A stretch of DNA of 64,000 nt, from the NCBI GenBank assembly GCA_963575745.1, contig CAUYUJ010001479.1:11996-75995 (forward strand), written 5' to 3'. This stretch comes from Prorocentrum cordatum. Its lineage: Eukaryota > Sar > Dinophyceae > Prorocentrales > Prorocentraceae. The notes beneath the pieces were generated by a model. The model saw nothing but the letters and a program-made list of their open reading frames with translations, was not told where the DNA came from and searched no databases. Below are positions 19,549 through 28,269 of this stretch, in pieces (position 1 is the stretch's first letter; each line of letters opens with the position of its first letter). Made by a program: the position numbers and the translations under genes.

Positions 19549-22500
19549 AGATGAAGAAGATGTGCCTACAATATCTGCCAGCATCTGGGCTTCCCTCAGA
19601 TGCTGGAGCTCAGCACTGCAGCGCGCCGTGGCCTCAGAGGCGGATTGCTCCGCAAATGCTGTCAGCATCGATGGATTATCCATCAGCTGTTTCAGCACGC
19701 CTTTGGACCTAGCGTCGCTGACCGTATGCAATTCACGATTAGTGTATCCCATCACTATTTTACGGCGGGACTGCACAGCGTCCATGGGTACACTACCACC
19801 ATGCAGGGCCAGTGTCCTGGCAACAAAACAATCGAACGTCTCGAGATCGTCGATGTTGTCGCCTCGCATGGTGGCCTTGGCGAGCGTCTCCATCAACCCC
19901 TGGGGCAGGTTTCCCTGCAATTGATTGCGCTCCTGCGCTGGGGTCGGCTCGCCTGTCAGCACTGTCTGGAAGGACGTGCTGCTTGAGCTCGAGGCGGGTT
20001 GCCCCGCAGCTCCAAAACAATCACACCTGATCGACAGATGCCCTGACGGCAACTTTGTCGTCGGCATGATTTTGGAGCCTTCTGGGAGCTCCATTTTGAC
20101 CTGCCCCTTACCAGGGAATATCAGCTTTTCCTGGCCTCGTTCAAGCACGATGATCGTGCGTTTGTCCTGCATACTATCGAGACCTAGGATGGCTGGCAGG
20201 TCCTTGCCACAGCCTGACACAATGTTCGTCTTGTATGAATCGAGTTGGGCCGACCCCTGGTACTCGCAGGCAATACTGAATGTGCCTACGGTATCCGCTG
20301 GGGCCGACCCTTCTCCCACTCCGTTGATATTCAAACGAGAGCGGGGCTCGAACGTACAAGTACGGCCATGTGCCTCGGCAGCCTGGACGAACTTACGGCT
20401 CGTGTTCTCGCCCATGATGTTGATCTTCGAACCGACGTCGATGAGTATGGAATTACCACCATCATCCAAGAACGTCTTACTCGGCTGCTTGATGTGCACA
20501 GTTTCTGAAGTGTCGGCTGTGTCGGTAGGCGGGTTTCCCCGCGGCACAGTCGTGCTCCCTGGCGGGTTACCCCGCATGACACTGGCATGTGACTCGCTCT
20601 CGGCCATGCGTGCCAGGTCAATGTACTGGAAGTACGACACGTGCTGGGCGTGATCGCCACGCTCCTCCCGCCAGTTGGCATACTCATCACGTATGCTCAT
20701 ATACTGCTCGCGGGTCGTGCGCCTTATCAACGTTAGGTACGAGTGAAGGGCGATGTCCTGCAGCCCCTCGTTCGTGATGTGATCCCGGTACCGCAGCCAC
20801 TCCTCGAACTCCTCATTCGTCGCTGAGATGTTGACGGCCCTGGCTGCTGTTGCTGCTGACGCCGCTGAGGATTCTGATAGGTCTAACGACGGACTATCAG
20901 TTTCAGGATTATTGGCATCTAGCATAAATGTTGTGTGCGTATTATCCATCTGATTCTGGAAATGTCGTACACGCAACTCGCGCAGCTGATCAGGGTCCAG
21001 TGACATCTCAGCCTCGCCTCCACTCTGGGGAGACATCTGAGGAGTATCATGCAGGTTTCCCTGCTGAGGCGCCGTCATCGGGATAAGCTGATCAAAATAT
21101 CCCGTTTCCATAGGCGGCCTTACCTCTTCAGGCAGGTATCCCTGCTGTTGTGACGGAACTGTCTGCATAGCTAGCATCCTGGACGTCATCTCCTCCACCA
21201 TGCTCCTCAGCTCCCGCAGCTCTCTCGCTGACTGCTCAGGAGTCTGACTAAAGGAGCCGGTCCATGGGAAGGATGATGCTATAATGCCAGGTGCTCGACA
21301 GATAGCACATGGTGGCTGCTGGGGATCTCCCTCACGCTGATTTGTGACGTGGCCCACCACATTAGAATTCCAGCATCCCTCGTGGAATAGGTGATTGCAC
21401 CTCAGGCGGTAGACGCTATCCCTGGGCTGAAATTCTTCGAGGCATACCGCACAGGTATCTTCCATCCCAGTGAAGACTTCTACGTCTGCTACCCTGGGAT
21501 ATACCCGCCGCTGCCTCTCCAATACCGTCTCGGAGGGCATGAAGGCTGATGGGGGTGTCCCCGTTGGATTCAGCACTTCCTGCACTTCGACATTTGGCAT
21601 GGAAGTGGTAGGAGTCACGGCGGGCGAGTTTCCTCGCAAAGGTGAGCCCCTGTTCCTCACCACATCAAGTGCAGCTGCACGTGACTGATCCCGTACGCTT
21701 TGCACCGCCTGCCTCCTCCTGAAACATGCCTGCTGAGTGTGGTGTGTCTGCCTGATGTAGTCAGGCACGCCCCTACTGCCAGACGATATTGAATGGGCAG
21801 TGGGCTGAACAACCACCTCTGGTGATGTTGGTGAAGGCATAAAGGCCATGTGCGGGTACATGGAATGGTCGCTGCAGCGCACATTAGTGAGGTTATGCAT
21901 CTGATCCGCCAATTCACGAACAAATTTGTTCGGAACCCTTGACCCGTCAGGGTATAATGGCGAATTCATCTGCGTTGGTGGTGGCCTCTGGCCCTGAGAC
22001 ATGCTCGGATGGGCGTTGAACGCCGGGATAAAGGCTCGTTGCCGAGCAGGGTCCCGTGGGTTGGGACCCTCAGGTTCCCAGGACCAGGCTGGCCTCCACC
22101 TCTGCCCACTTGGGTGAGGCAGATTATGGTTCTGCACCTGCTGCACCGCGGCCGCCACTCTTGAGCGATAGTCGTCAGGTACACCCGCCCTGTGGTGGCT
22201 TGGTGTACCAGGCAGGTTTCCCTGCTGACTCGTCGGCGTGCCGGGCGGCATCATGTTGAGGAGGGCTGTGCTGTGATCAGCCCTAGCCGCAGCTATCCTC
22301 TCCATGAGTGCGCCGTTTGCGGCAGGGCGGACAGGTGTCCCGAATGGGGATTGTGCCGGTGGTGTGCCCAATGGAGTCATGCCCCTTGGAGTGTGCACGC
22401 TCTGAGTAGGGCTTCCATGCATTGGTTCAAACCGAGCAGGTCCGCTTGTAGGCAGGTTTCCCTGCATGGCCTGACGACTTCTCGTAGCCATAGCGGACAT

Positions 22501-25500
22501 TGCTCCCTGGCCTGCGGCCCAGGGATCCTGCTGGTATAACCTGTCCGCCAGCTGTTCTACCTGGTCAGGGTTCAGCGCGGCTGCGATCTGATCCAGGTCC
22601 GAGGTACTAATGGCCTGCCAAGACACGGCACTAGGCCCTTGGCTTGGGGCACGGCTTGGAGCCGCGCTCCCGGCCTCACTCTCGGTGATCATGAAGATCC
22701 GAAAGATCTCAGGCTGGTTTCCCAGCTGGGTAGGGCTGTAGTGGTCCCCAACTTCCCTGTGGGGGTAGACCATGGGGGGGTCGACGCCCTCTTGGTCTTG
22801 GGACCACTGGTACTTAACGCTGGAAGTACCAACGTCAGCCCACCTGTCAGGAGCAGACATCGTTGCGACAGAGACTCGCGCATGGCGGCTCCCCAAATAC
22901 TCTGGATTACGCCATTGCCTTCCTGTGGTCAGATCCTCTACATGCGAGATGTAATACGGTTCAATGATACCGTTATCTCCCTCGGACAAGAGGACTCCGT
23001 TATCGGACCAACAGAACTTCATACCATCTTGTATGGCCTGACGCCACTCTACGAAGATGATGATGTCTGAATCTGGGTCCCACCCACTGTTCACGGCACG
23101 GCGGCGAACTGTCGGCACGAAGTGAATGTGCGAACGGCCTGTCCCCCTTTTCTTCGTGTTGTGCTCAGGTCTACAGGACAGGCCGTGCCACATGATACCT
23201 TCGAAAGCATGCCATCGAGTGCCATGCATGGCGACTTCAGGGTATGGGGCCGGTCTCCCGGCAGGTTGGTCGCACAGTACAATGTAGCTGTACAGCGACC
23301 ATGGAGCTTTCAATGTCCATGAATGCCCCTGAGAGGCGCGGATGAAGATAGCGGGCTCGCCGGAGTCCCGCATTAACACCTTGAACTGGAGGCGTTGTTT
23401 TTCTTCTCCGTCTGGTTCACGAACATGAACAACTGACATCATGATGGCTGCGAGTTGGTCAACCGAGCGACCATATAACTGCTCGTTGATGAGTTTGGCC
23501 TCGTTATATCTTGGGTTATACCCAGCATGACTCGATTGACCTGTGTTCCACGGATACTCCCTCACGAGCTCCACGAGGTTAACCCAACCATCATGATCAT
23601 CGAAAGATTCCAAGCGCCACACAGGATTGTGTTGCTTGTCTGGCGCATGTCTGCATATCTTGCTGAGAGCTTTGCTCAGCTGTTTGAGAATATCGTTGGA
23701 TGTGGGAAGGATTCCAGCTTTCCTGCATTCCTTCATGAATGTCTCATCCACCGAACGTATCGGTGGGAGCTTTCGAAGTGCAAGTCTATCCCTGATCACA
23801 TTTGGAGTCCCACTGGTGAAGGACGTGTCGCCTGGGTGGTGCAGCTGAACCACTGGCGGGTTTCCCCGCATCGGAGCCTCCGTTGCTGAGGAGGCTGCGG
23901 CTCCAGAAGAGGAGGAAGCTGCTGCGGCAGCGCCTGGCGGGTTTCCCCGCGGAGATGCACGACTGGCGCTGCCCCTGATCTTCGGCACCCAGTTACCCCT
24001 CGACATAGCTCCTTCATCGGACCTCCTGGAACGAGCCGCCACAGGCGAAGCTGGCGCAGGTGCATACCCACTGCGCTCGAAAGCTGCCGCCCTTTTCGCA
24101 ATGGACTTGCTGCGACTAAGCGGGCGTCTTCGTTCCTCCATAGGGTCCTGAGGTTGCTGCTTGGGCACAGACGCTTGTGGAGGAGTTGCGCCAATCGGCG
24201 GCCTCGGCGTCGCAGATCGAGGCACCTCCATATGCACGTCTGGCCCGGGGCTCTGAGAGATCGCCTTCGGTTTCGGCTCCGAAGACGGCTTAGGTGTCGG
24301 GGGTTCACTCTTAGCCTTCGAAGTTAGTGGGAGTGGGGGTTTCCTAGCCCCCTTCATGTAGATCGTGCTGGAATCCTCCAACATCTTGCGAGTTGCCTCG
24401 CGCGTGCGTTCTTCTACTGTCCGAATACGCTCCTCATCCCCCGCCACACGTTCAGCCTTTGTCTCGTCCTTGATGATCGGCTCTGGTTGTTGGGACTGGC
24501 TAGAGACGCCAGGCGAGTTTCCTCGCATACTAGGAAGACTAAAGAGCGCGTCTTTCTCTTCCTGGGTCATGGCTACCAGCCCCCTTGGAACCGGGTTAGG
24601 CTTCTCTTCTTCTTTCGGATCCAAGTGGCTCAAGATCCCGAGACGACGATTCACTTCCGCGATCTCGTCCTGCGTCATCGGGATAAGTGGCGGATGGCCC
24701 TCTTTAGGAGGGGTTTTGCCCCTGTTGGGGCTCAGGCCTTCGTTGTTGCCAACGGGGCATCCTGGCCTGTGATTCTGGAACGGCTGGGAACAAGGTCCGC
24801 ATGCTGCGTGAGGCCTATACTGCTTGCGCGCCGCGATAATATCTCGTAACTGAGTCCGCACTTCTTGAATTTCAGGGCGGCGGATGTTTGTTGCAAGCTG
24901 ATAGCCTCCGCGGATGGGCTTGCCATCGCTGTCCCTATAGGCAGGGTTGCCCTGGCCGAAGGCCGAGTGTTCCCCTTTTCGGCGTCTTGGGTCGTTGTAC
25001 GGAAGTAGCTGGCCACCTCTCCTGAGAGCGTGTTCTTTTGGGCCAGCCTGTCTCCACTCACGAGGAAGTCGAGCCTGGGGATGTGGCTCTTCTCTGACGC
25101 GCGTATGGGAACGAGATCTTCTGGTGTTCTCATCAGAGGAAGCTGCCGATGCAGCAGGAGCGGCACCCGGTGGAGGTGCCTGAGAGGGCTCCTGTGCGAT
25201 CCCAGATGGATCATCCGATGGAGGCGGGTCTCCCTGCTGTGTAGAGCTCGGCGCAAGTGGCGCTTGTGCCGATGGTGATGATGATTCAGACTCATCAGGG
25301 TCGAAATCAACCTCTTCCTCACCATTCACGTCCATCATGAGGATGGTGACATCATCCTCATCTAACCCGCAGCCATCGCCATCTACTTCTTCTGATGTCG
25401 AACTACCAATGATGATGGCCATTGGCGTATCTGGTACAGGCAGGTTTCCCTGCATAGCCGGCGTCTGGGCGTCGCTCGGCTGTCCCGGAGTAGGAGGCAC

Positions 25501-28269
25501 TGTTGTCGGCTCAGGCTCGTCGCCGAGCATAGGCTGCCCAGCAATGTTACGCATGGCCGTATGGTTTGGCCTCATTCCCACCGCCTGGAGGCCCCATCCT
25601 GGCGGAGGAAGATCATGACCGCGCATAGCCATTGCCATTTCCAGAGCACGACGCCATCTACCACGGGAGTATATCAAGTGTCTCTGCACTTCCTGAGGAT
25701 ACACGCTGTCAACGAGAGTCAGAGCTGCCAAAATCAGCTCTGAACTACCGCAAGCATAATTATCCTGTTCTGTCATGATGTCAGCTTCGATATGTTCTTG
25801 ACTCTCAGGATAACCAATTGTAAGTATCTCATGCATCCTCATGAGGGTCTGCAAAAGGGTACGTGGTCCATATTCGCCTGGAGCAAGCGAACCAGGAGGT
25901 ATGAACGGAATATCTGGTTCGCCTGCAATGAAGGCCTGAACAAATGCCTGAGACTCCATTTCAATTAAGTCTTCAGTGGTCTGGGGATATTCTCCCATCA
26001 AAGAAGGCCTGTTTCCAGGCGGGATTTCGGGCGGAGGTTCGAGGTTTCGTTGAACCTCGGAAGGCGAAGCCTCTATAGTGGTGTCCTCGTCGTCACTCTC
26101 GTAGGCCATGATGTTGCCTGGGTTCCCGAACATCCAGTCGAAGAATGAAAGAGGCTCGTTTCCAAGCGTACCGTGTTCCACGGGAGTGAGTTCGTTACTG
26201 CCCGTGACGAACCGGCGGACGTACTCGAGGTAGTACGCGTACAATCCATGACCATACCCCTCGAGCTCGTCGATGTTGTCCATGCCAACAACCCAAGTGA
26301 AAAATATCTGTTCCATAGCCTCAAAGTCCTGGAGGCTCAGATATTCAATGGATGGTGCACTTGAGCCAAAATGGACTTCGGACGACATGCCCTTTCCATT
26401 TCCCTTCGCTGGACAATCTCGCACAAGATGGTCGGAACTACCACATTCATGGCATTTGAGAACCTGGCCGTCTCTACCTCGCGGGTTTTCCCGCCTACCT
26501 TTACCTTTACCTGAGGTCTCTCTACGGCCTTTACCACGGCCTTTTCCCCCAAAGAATATCTCATCATGTTGTTCATCTGAGAGCCTCTGGAGAAATGCCG
26601 CGATACCTCGCCCGTTCAACCTCCGACGACCACGCTTGCCTTTACCCTTTCCTTTAAAACTTCTGCGTATCCTCCTTCTAACACGACGCACTGGTTTTCG
26701 TGTGAACCTCCTCCACCTTCGTTTAGCCTGTTGTAACAGCCAGAATAAATGCTCAGCACGCTGATTGTCGTTATCCATATTCATGATATCTGACCAATCT
26801 AGAGCTTCAACACCATCTGATGATATAGTGTCTGTATCGGTGCCGGAGTCGAAATCTTCGTCTCCTAAATAGGTGGATACACCGTCGGTTAGGGGATTTG
26901 ATTCCCCCCATAACGAGCGGTGTGGTTGTGGTTCTCTAGAAGGAGGGCTGGTTGCCCAGCTTGGTTGTGATCGATCCCCTGCTAATAAAGCAGTGGATTC
27001 TCCTGGGTCATCGGCCCATATGTTTGAGGGCCCGTTTCCAGGCTGGGCTTCAGTAGTCAAGGTAGTGTAGAAATTTCCACTACCAGATCCCCTTCCTCTT
27101 CCAAACACGGATCCTATGTTACCAGGAGATCGTTCGGATAGGTGACCTACCGAACGCATCCTTTCCAGCAACTCATCATACTGTTGTTGTGTTCGAAGCA
27201 TTTGGTGATTGAGTGGCTGTAAGAGTTGCATGGCTTTCTGGTTGCCGACGCCTAAGGCGCGGAATAGGATAGTGGTTAGCAGTTGGAAGTTAGGAAGGTC
27301 GAATCCCACCGACTGTGCCTCAAGTCGGGCCATTTCGAATCGGGTAAGAGTGACATCGATTCGTTCCCCGTGAGGCACATGGAAGTCGATGAGTTGTGTG
27401 CCGGAAGTGAGCTGTCGCTCATCTTCCAGGCGTTCGAACTTCATGCTGAGGAGGAACATGATGTAAGTTACTGGGTCTGTGTGGACCCCATCAATGTCAG
27501 CACCATAGTTTATAATGTCAGGCGGTACCCTCATGGCGAGTGTCCTCGCTAGGCCACCTAGGCCGCGTTGTATTGCGGCCGCTTGGGCCTGTGGCGTCAT
27601 ACGTCCGCTTGTAACGTTGAGCCATGCGTTGACCTCGTAGATGTACTCACGAAAAGGTACATTACCTTGAGGGTCCCAATATGGGCCATGTGTTTGCCCA
27701 TCGGTGCTGTTATCTCCACGACGCATGTGTCCGATTGCTGCCCCCAGCGCGAACCATATGATAGCGAAAACGATTAGCCCGAGAATGTGTAACGAAGGAC
27801 GGTTATGATGCGCGTTGTCGCGCTGGGATAGCGCCTTGTCGAGTCTTCGAGGCGCTCTGTCTGGCGGGTCTCCCCGCCCTTGCTTCAAGTATTGCGCTGT
27901 TAGCTCGTTGCCGAGCGGTTGGTAGTAACGCAATGATGAAGCGTATATGGTACCAGTTTGGTCGTCTAGACGTCGTACCTCTCGTGTTGCTTCTTGCTCT
28001 TGAATAGATCCTCGTAAACGTACTGGGAGTGGTGGCGCAGGGTGGTAGGTGGTCACGAAGATCGTGCCGAAGAATATGAGGCTAAGAAGAGCAAGAGCTG
28101 ACCACACGAGAGTGCGGCCAGCTCCGCTACCAAGTCGAAAGTGAGCCTGGTAACTCAAATAGGGCATATAGCCTGGCAAATTGCATCCATCGCTCTGCTG
28201 TGAAGGTACAGTATGAGGGGTGGATGGGTAAGATAGGATAAGATCGATGTAATGATCTTTCCAACACAT
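19546..28269 (-). CDS. Giant Gag-protease polyprotein with Tpt1-like, RING-H2 and membrane segments
   Basis: 2907 aa from ATG 28269, which lies inside the 5' LTR, so the first ~45 residues are LTR-encoded. Two hydrophobic helices (about residues 54-75 and 160-180) precede a Gag-like helical region and a CCHC zinc knuckle, CHECGSSDHLVRDC, residues 606-619. A Pro-rich disordered stretch follows. A Tpt1/KptA domain spans about 1525-1790 (Arg1540-His1541, Arg1644 in RASQGHS, HGT at 1682, Arg1712 in RSHIHF, NGVLLSEG). A RING-H2 finger lies at about 2273-2323. A retropepsin-like protease has LIDVGSKINIMG, Asp about 2611, then AILGLDSM. The polyprotein is rich in Gly-Asn-x-Pro repeats, the translation of the embedded hairpins. 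Typical copia Gag-PR segments are only a few hundred residues. The captured domains look intact, not decayed. Confidence 0.88.
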   Translation of the reverse strand: MCWKDHYIDLILSYPSTPHTVPSQQSDGCNLPGYMPYLSYQAHFRLGSGAGRTLVWSALALLSLIFFGTIFVTTYHPAPPLPVRLRGSIQEQEATREVRRLDDQTGTIYASSLRYYQPLGNELTAQYLKQGRGDPPDRAPRRLDKALSQRDNAHHNRPSLHILGLIVFAIIWFALGAAIGHMRRGDNSTDGQTHGPYWDPQGNVPFREYIYEVNAWLNVTSGRMTPQAQAAAIQRGLGGLARTLAMRVPPDIINYGADIDGVHTDPVTYIMFLLSMKFERLEDERQLTSGTQLIDFHVPHGERIDVTLTRFEMARLEAQSVGFDLPNFQLLTTILFRALGVGNQKAMQLLQPLNHQMLRTQQQYDELLERMRSVGHLSERSPGNIGSVFGRGRGSGSGNFYTTLTTEAQPGNGPSNIWADDPGESTALLAGDRSQPSWATSPPSREPQPHRSLWGESNPLTDGVSTYLGDEDFDSGTDTDTISSDGVEALDWSDIMNMDNDNQRAEHLFWLLQQAKRRWRRFTRKPVRRVRRRIRRSFKGKGKGKRGRRRLNGRGIAAFLQRLSDEQHDEIFFGGKGRGKGRRETSGKGKGRRENPRGRDGQVLKCHECGSSDHLVRDCPAKGNGKGMSSEVHFGSSAPSIEYLSLQDFEAMEQIFFTWVVGMDNIDELEGYGHGLYAYYLEYVRRFVTGSNELTPVEHGTLGNEPLSFFDWMFGNPGNIMAYESDDEDTTIEASPSEVQRNLEPPPEIPPGNRPSLMGEYPQTTEDLIEMESQAFVQAFIAGEPDIPFIPPGSLAPGEYGPRTLLQTLMRMHEILTIGYPESQEHIEADIMTEQDNYACGSSELILAALTLVDSVYPQEVQRHLIYSRGRWRRALEMAMAMRGHDLPPPGWGLQAVGMRPNHTAMRNIAGQPMLGDEPEPTTVPPTPGQPSDAQTPAMQGNLPVPDTPMAIIIGSSTSEEVDGDGCGLDEDDVTILMMDVNGEEEVDFDPDESESSSPSAQAPLAPSSTQQGDPPPSDDPSGIAQEPSQAPPPGAAPAASAASSDENTRRSRSHTRVREEPHPQARLPREWRQAGPKEHALRRGGQLLPYNDPRRRKGEHSAFGQGNPAYRDSDGKPIRGGYQLATNIRRPEIQEVRTQLRDIIAARKQYRPHAACGPCSQPFQNHRPGCPVGNNEGLSPNRGKTPPKEGHPPLIPMTQDEIAEVNRRLGILSHLDPKEEEKPNPVPRGLVAMTQEEKDALFSLPSMRGNSPGVSSQSQQPEPIIKDETKAERVAGDEERIRTVEERTREATRKMLEDSSTIYMKGARKPPLPLTSKAKSEPPTPKPSSEPKPKAISQSPGPDVHMEVPRSATPRPPIGATPPQASVPKQQPQDPMEERRRPLSRSKSIAKRAAAFERSGYAPAPASPVAARSRRSDEGAMSRGNWVPKIRGSASRASPRGNPPGAAAAASSSSGAAASSATEAPMRGNPPVVQLHHPGDTSFTSGTPNVIRDRLALRKLPPIRSVDETFMKECRKAGILPTSNDILKQLSKALSKICRHAPDKQHNPVWRLESFDDHDGWVNLVELVREYPWNTGQSSHAGYNPRYNEAKLINEQLYGRSVDQLAAIMMSVVHVREPDGEEKQRLQFKVLMRDSGEPAIFIRASQGHSWTLKAPWSLYSYIVLCDQPAGRPAPYPEVAMHGTRWHAFEGIMWHGLSCRPEHNTKKRGTGRSHIHFVPTVRRRAVNSGWDPDSDIIIFVEWRQAIQDGMKFCWSDNGVLLSEGDNGIIEPYYISHVEDLTTGRQWRNPEYLGSRHARVSVATMSAPDRWADVGTSSVKYQWSQDQEGVDPPMVYPHREVGDHYSPTQLGNQPEIFRIFMITESEAGSAAPSRAPSQGPSAVSWQAISTSDLDQIAAALNPDQVEQLADRLYQQDPWAAGQGAMSAMATRSRQAMQGNLPTSGPARFEPMHGSPTQSVHTPRGMTPLGTPPAQSPFGTPVRPAANGALMERIAAARADHSTALLNMMPPGTPTSQQGNLPGTPSHHRAGVPDDYRSRVAAAVQQVQNHNLPHPSGQRWRPAWSWEPEGPNPRDPARQRAFIPAFNAHPSMSQGQRPPPTQMNSPLYPDGSRVPNKFVRELADQMHNLTNVRCSDHSMYPHMAFMPSPTSPEVVVQPTAHSISSGSRGVPDYIRQTHHTQQACFRRRQAVQSVRDQSRAAALDVVRNRGSPLRGNSPAVTPTTSMPNVEVQEVLNPTGTPPSAFMPSETVLERQRRVYPRVADVEVFTGMEDTCAVCLEEFQPRDSVYRLRCNHLFHEGCWNSNVVGHVTNQREGDPQQPPCAICRAPGIIASSFPWTGSFSQTPEQSARELRELRSMVEEMTSRMLAMQTVPSQQQGYLPEEVRPPMETGYFDQLIPMTAPQQGNLHDTPQMSPQSGGEAEMSLDPDQLRELRVRHFQNQMDNTHTTFMLDANNPETDSPSLDLSESSAASAATAARAVNISATNEEFEEWLRYRDHITNEGLQDIALHSYLTLIRRTTREQYMSIRDEYANWREERGDHAQHVSYFQYIDLARMAESESHASVMRGNPPGSTTVPRGNPPTDTADTSETVHIKQPSKTFLDDGGNSILIDVGSKINIMGENTSRKFVQAAEAHGRTCTFEPRSRLNINGVGEGSAPADTVGTFSIACEYQGSAQLDSYKTNIVSGCGKDLPAILGLDSMQDKRTIIVLERGQEKLIFPGKGQVKMELPEGSKIMPTTKLPSGHLSIRCDCFGAAGQPASSSSSTSFQTVLTGEPTPAQERNQLQGNLPQGLMETLAKATMRGDNIDDLETFDCFVARTLALHGGSVPMDAVQSRRKIVMGYTNRELHTVSDARSKGVLKQLMDNPSMLTAFAEQSASEATARCSAELQHLREAQMLADIVGTSSSS
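20050..20480 (-). other. Retropepsin-like aspartic protease domain
   Basis: LIDVGSKINIMG is the active-site region (D-V-G-S where D-T/S-G is usual), followed by NINGVGEGS, LPAILGLDSM and PSGHLSI. It would cleave the polyprotein. The Val in place of Thr/Ser is odd but, as I recall it, common in dinoflagellate copia proteins. Confidence 0.7.
21290..21465 (-). other. RING-H2 zinc-finger domain in the polyprotein
   Basis: The ligand order is Cys-x2-Cys (CAVC), then Cys-x-His-x2-His-x2-Cys (CNHLFHEGC), then Cys-x2-Cys (CAIC): the C3H2C3 pattern of RING-H2 ubiquitin ligases. All eight ligands are present. It lies between the Tpt1-like domain and the protease. Confidence 0.8.
22900..23700 (-). other. 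Tpt1/KptA-type RNA 2'-phosphotransferase domain
   Basis: Matches the family signature along its whole length: LSKALSKICRHAP, DGWVNLVELV, IFIRASQGHS, MHGTRWHAFEGIMWHGL, RSHIHFVP, DIIIFVEWRQAIQDGMKF and NGVLLSEG...I.P.Y. The Arg-His-Arg-Arg catalytic tetrad is retained. Known members transfer an internal RNA 2'-phosphate to NAD+, as after tRNA splicing ligation. The first and second catalytic Arg are 104 residues apart, so there is an insertion in the N-terminal lobe. A GNRA hairpin (23248) lies inside the coding sequence between the second Arg and HGT. Confidence 0.85.
26360..26381 (-). other. Dinoflagellate spliced-leader-like sequence inside the Gag ORF
   Basis: On the coding strand, CCGAAGT precedes CCATTTTGGCTCAAG. 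The last 15 nt equal the 3' part of the dinoflagellate spliced leader as I know it, and the first part differs by one substitution and one inserted base. It is translated in frame (SEVHFGSS), just after the zinc knuckle. Confidence 0.6.
28121..28132 (-). promoter_or_regulatory. Primer-binding site for initiator tRNA-Met type primer
   Basis: The sense strand reads TGGTAGCGGAGC one nt after the 5' LTR. It resembles the copia-type sites complementary to the initiator tRNA-Met 3' end (TGGTAGCAGAG type). It fixes the orientation of the element. Confidence 0.72.

Larger units (their letters stand above)
12781..27916 (-). repeat. Family of 38 dispersed 15-nt GNRA-tetraloop hairpins
   Basis: In the element's sense strand each reads GC-xy-G-[loop]-C-y'x'-GC, usually followed by C. 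Plus-strand starts: 12781, 12959, 13566, 14353, 14991, 15252, 15659, 16473, 16982, 17492, 18587, 18845, 19461, 19904, 19993, 20528, 20561, 21050, 21131, 21623, 22033, 22211, 22451, 22712, 23248, 23855, 23936, 24512, 25439, 25514, 26006, 26153, 26480, 26946, 27029, 27535, 27863, 27902. Thirty-five stems are fully Watson-Crick and three (19461, 26153, 27029) use one G-U pair. The variable pair xy takes ten forms (AG, GA, GG, TC, CT, GT, GC, AC, TG, CG). Loops: GAAA 24, GCAA 4, GAGA 3, GTAA 2, GCGA 1; four are not GNRA (GCAG, GATA, AAAA, GACA). Imperfect copies lie at 12933 and 25223. Translated, most give Gly-Asn-x-Pro, but other frames are used too. Confidence 0.9.

Noticed and set aside
24700-24960. 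Additional hairpin candidates (24708, 24940, 15618, 16560, 16600)
   Set aside because: Stem or loop length deviates from the 15-nt pattern; they may be decayed copies but were not counted.
28121-28132. A tRNA gene at the primer-binding site
   Set aside because: Only the 12-nt primer complement is present; no cloverleaf.
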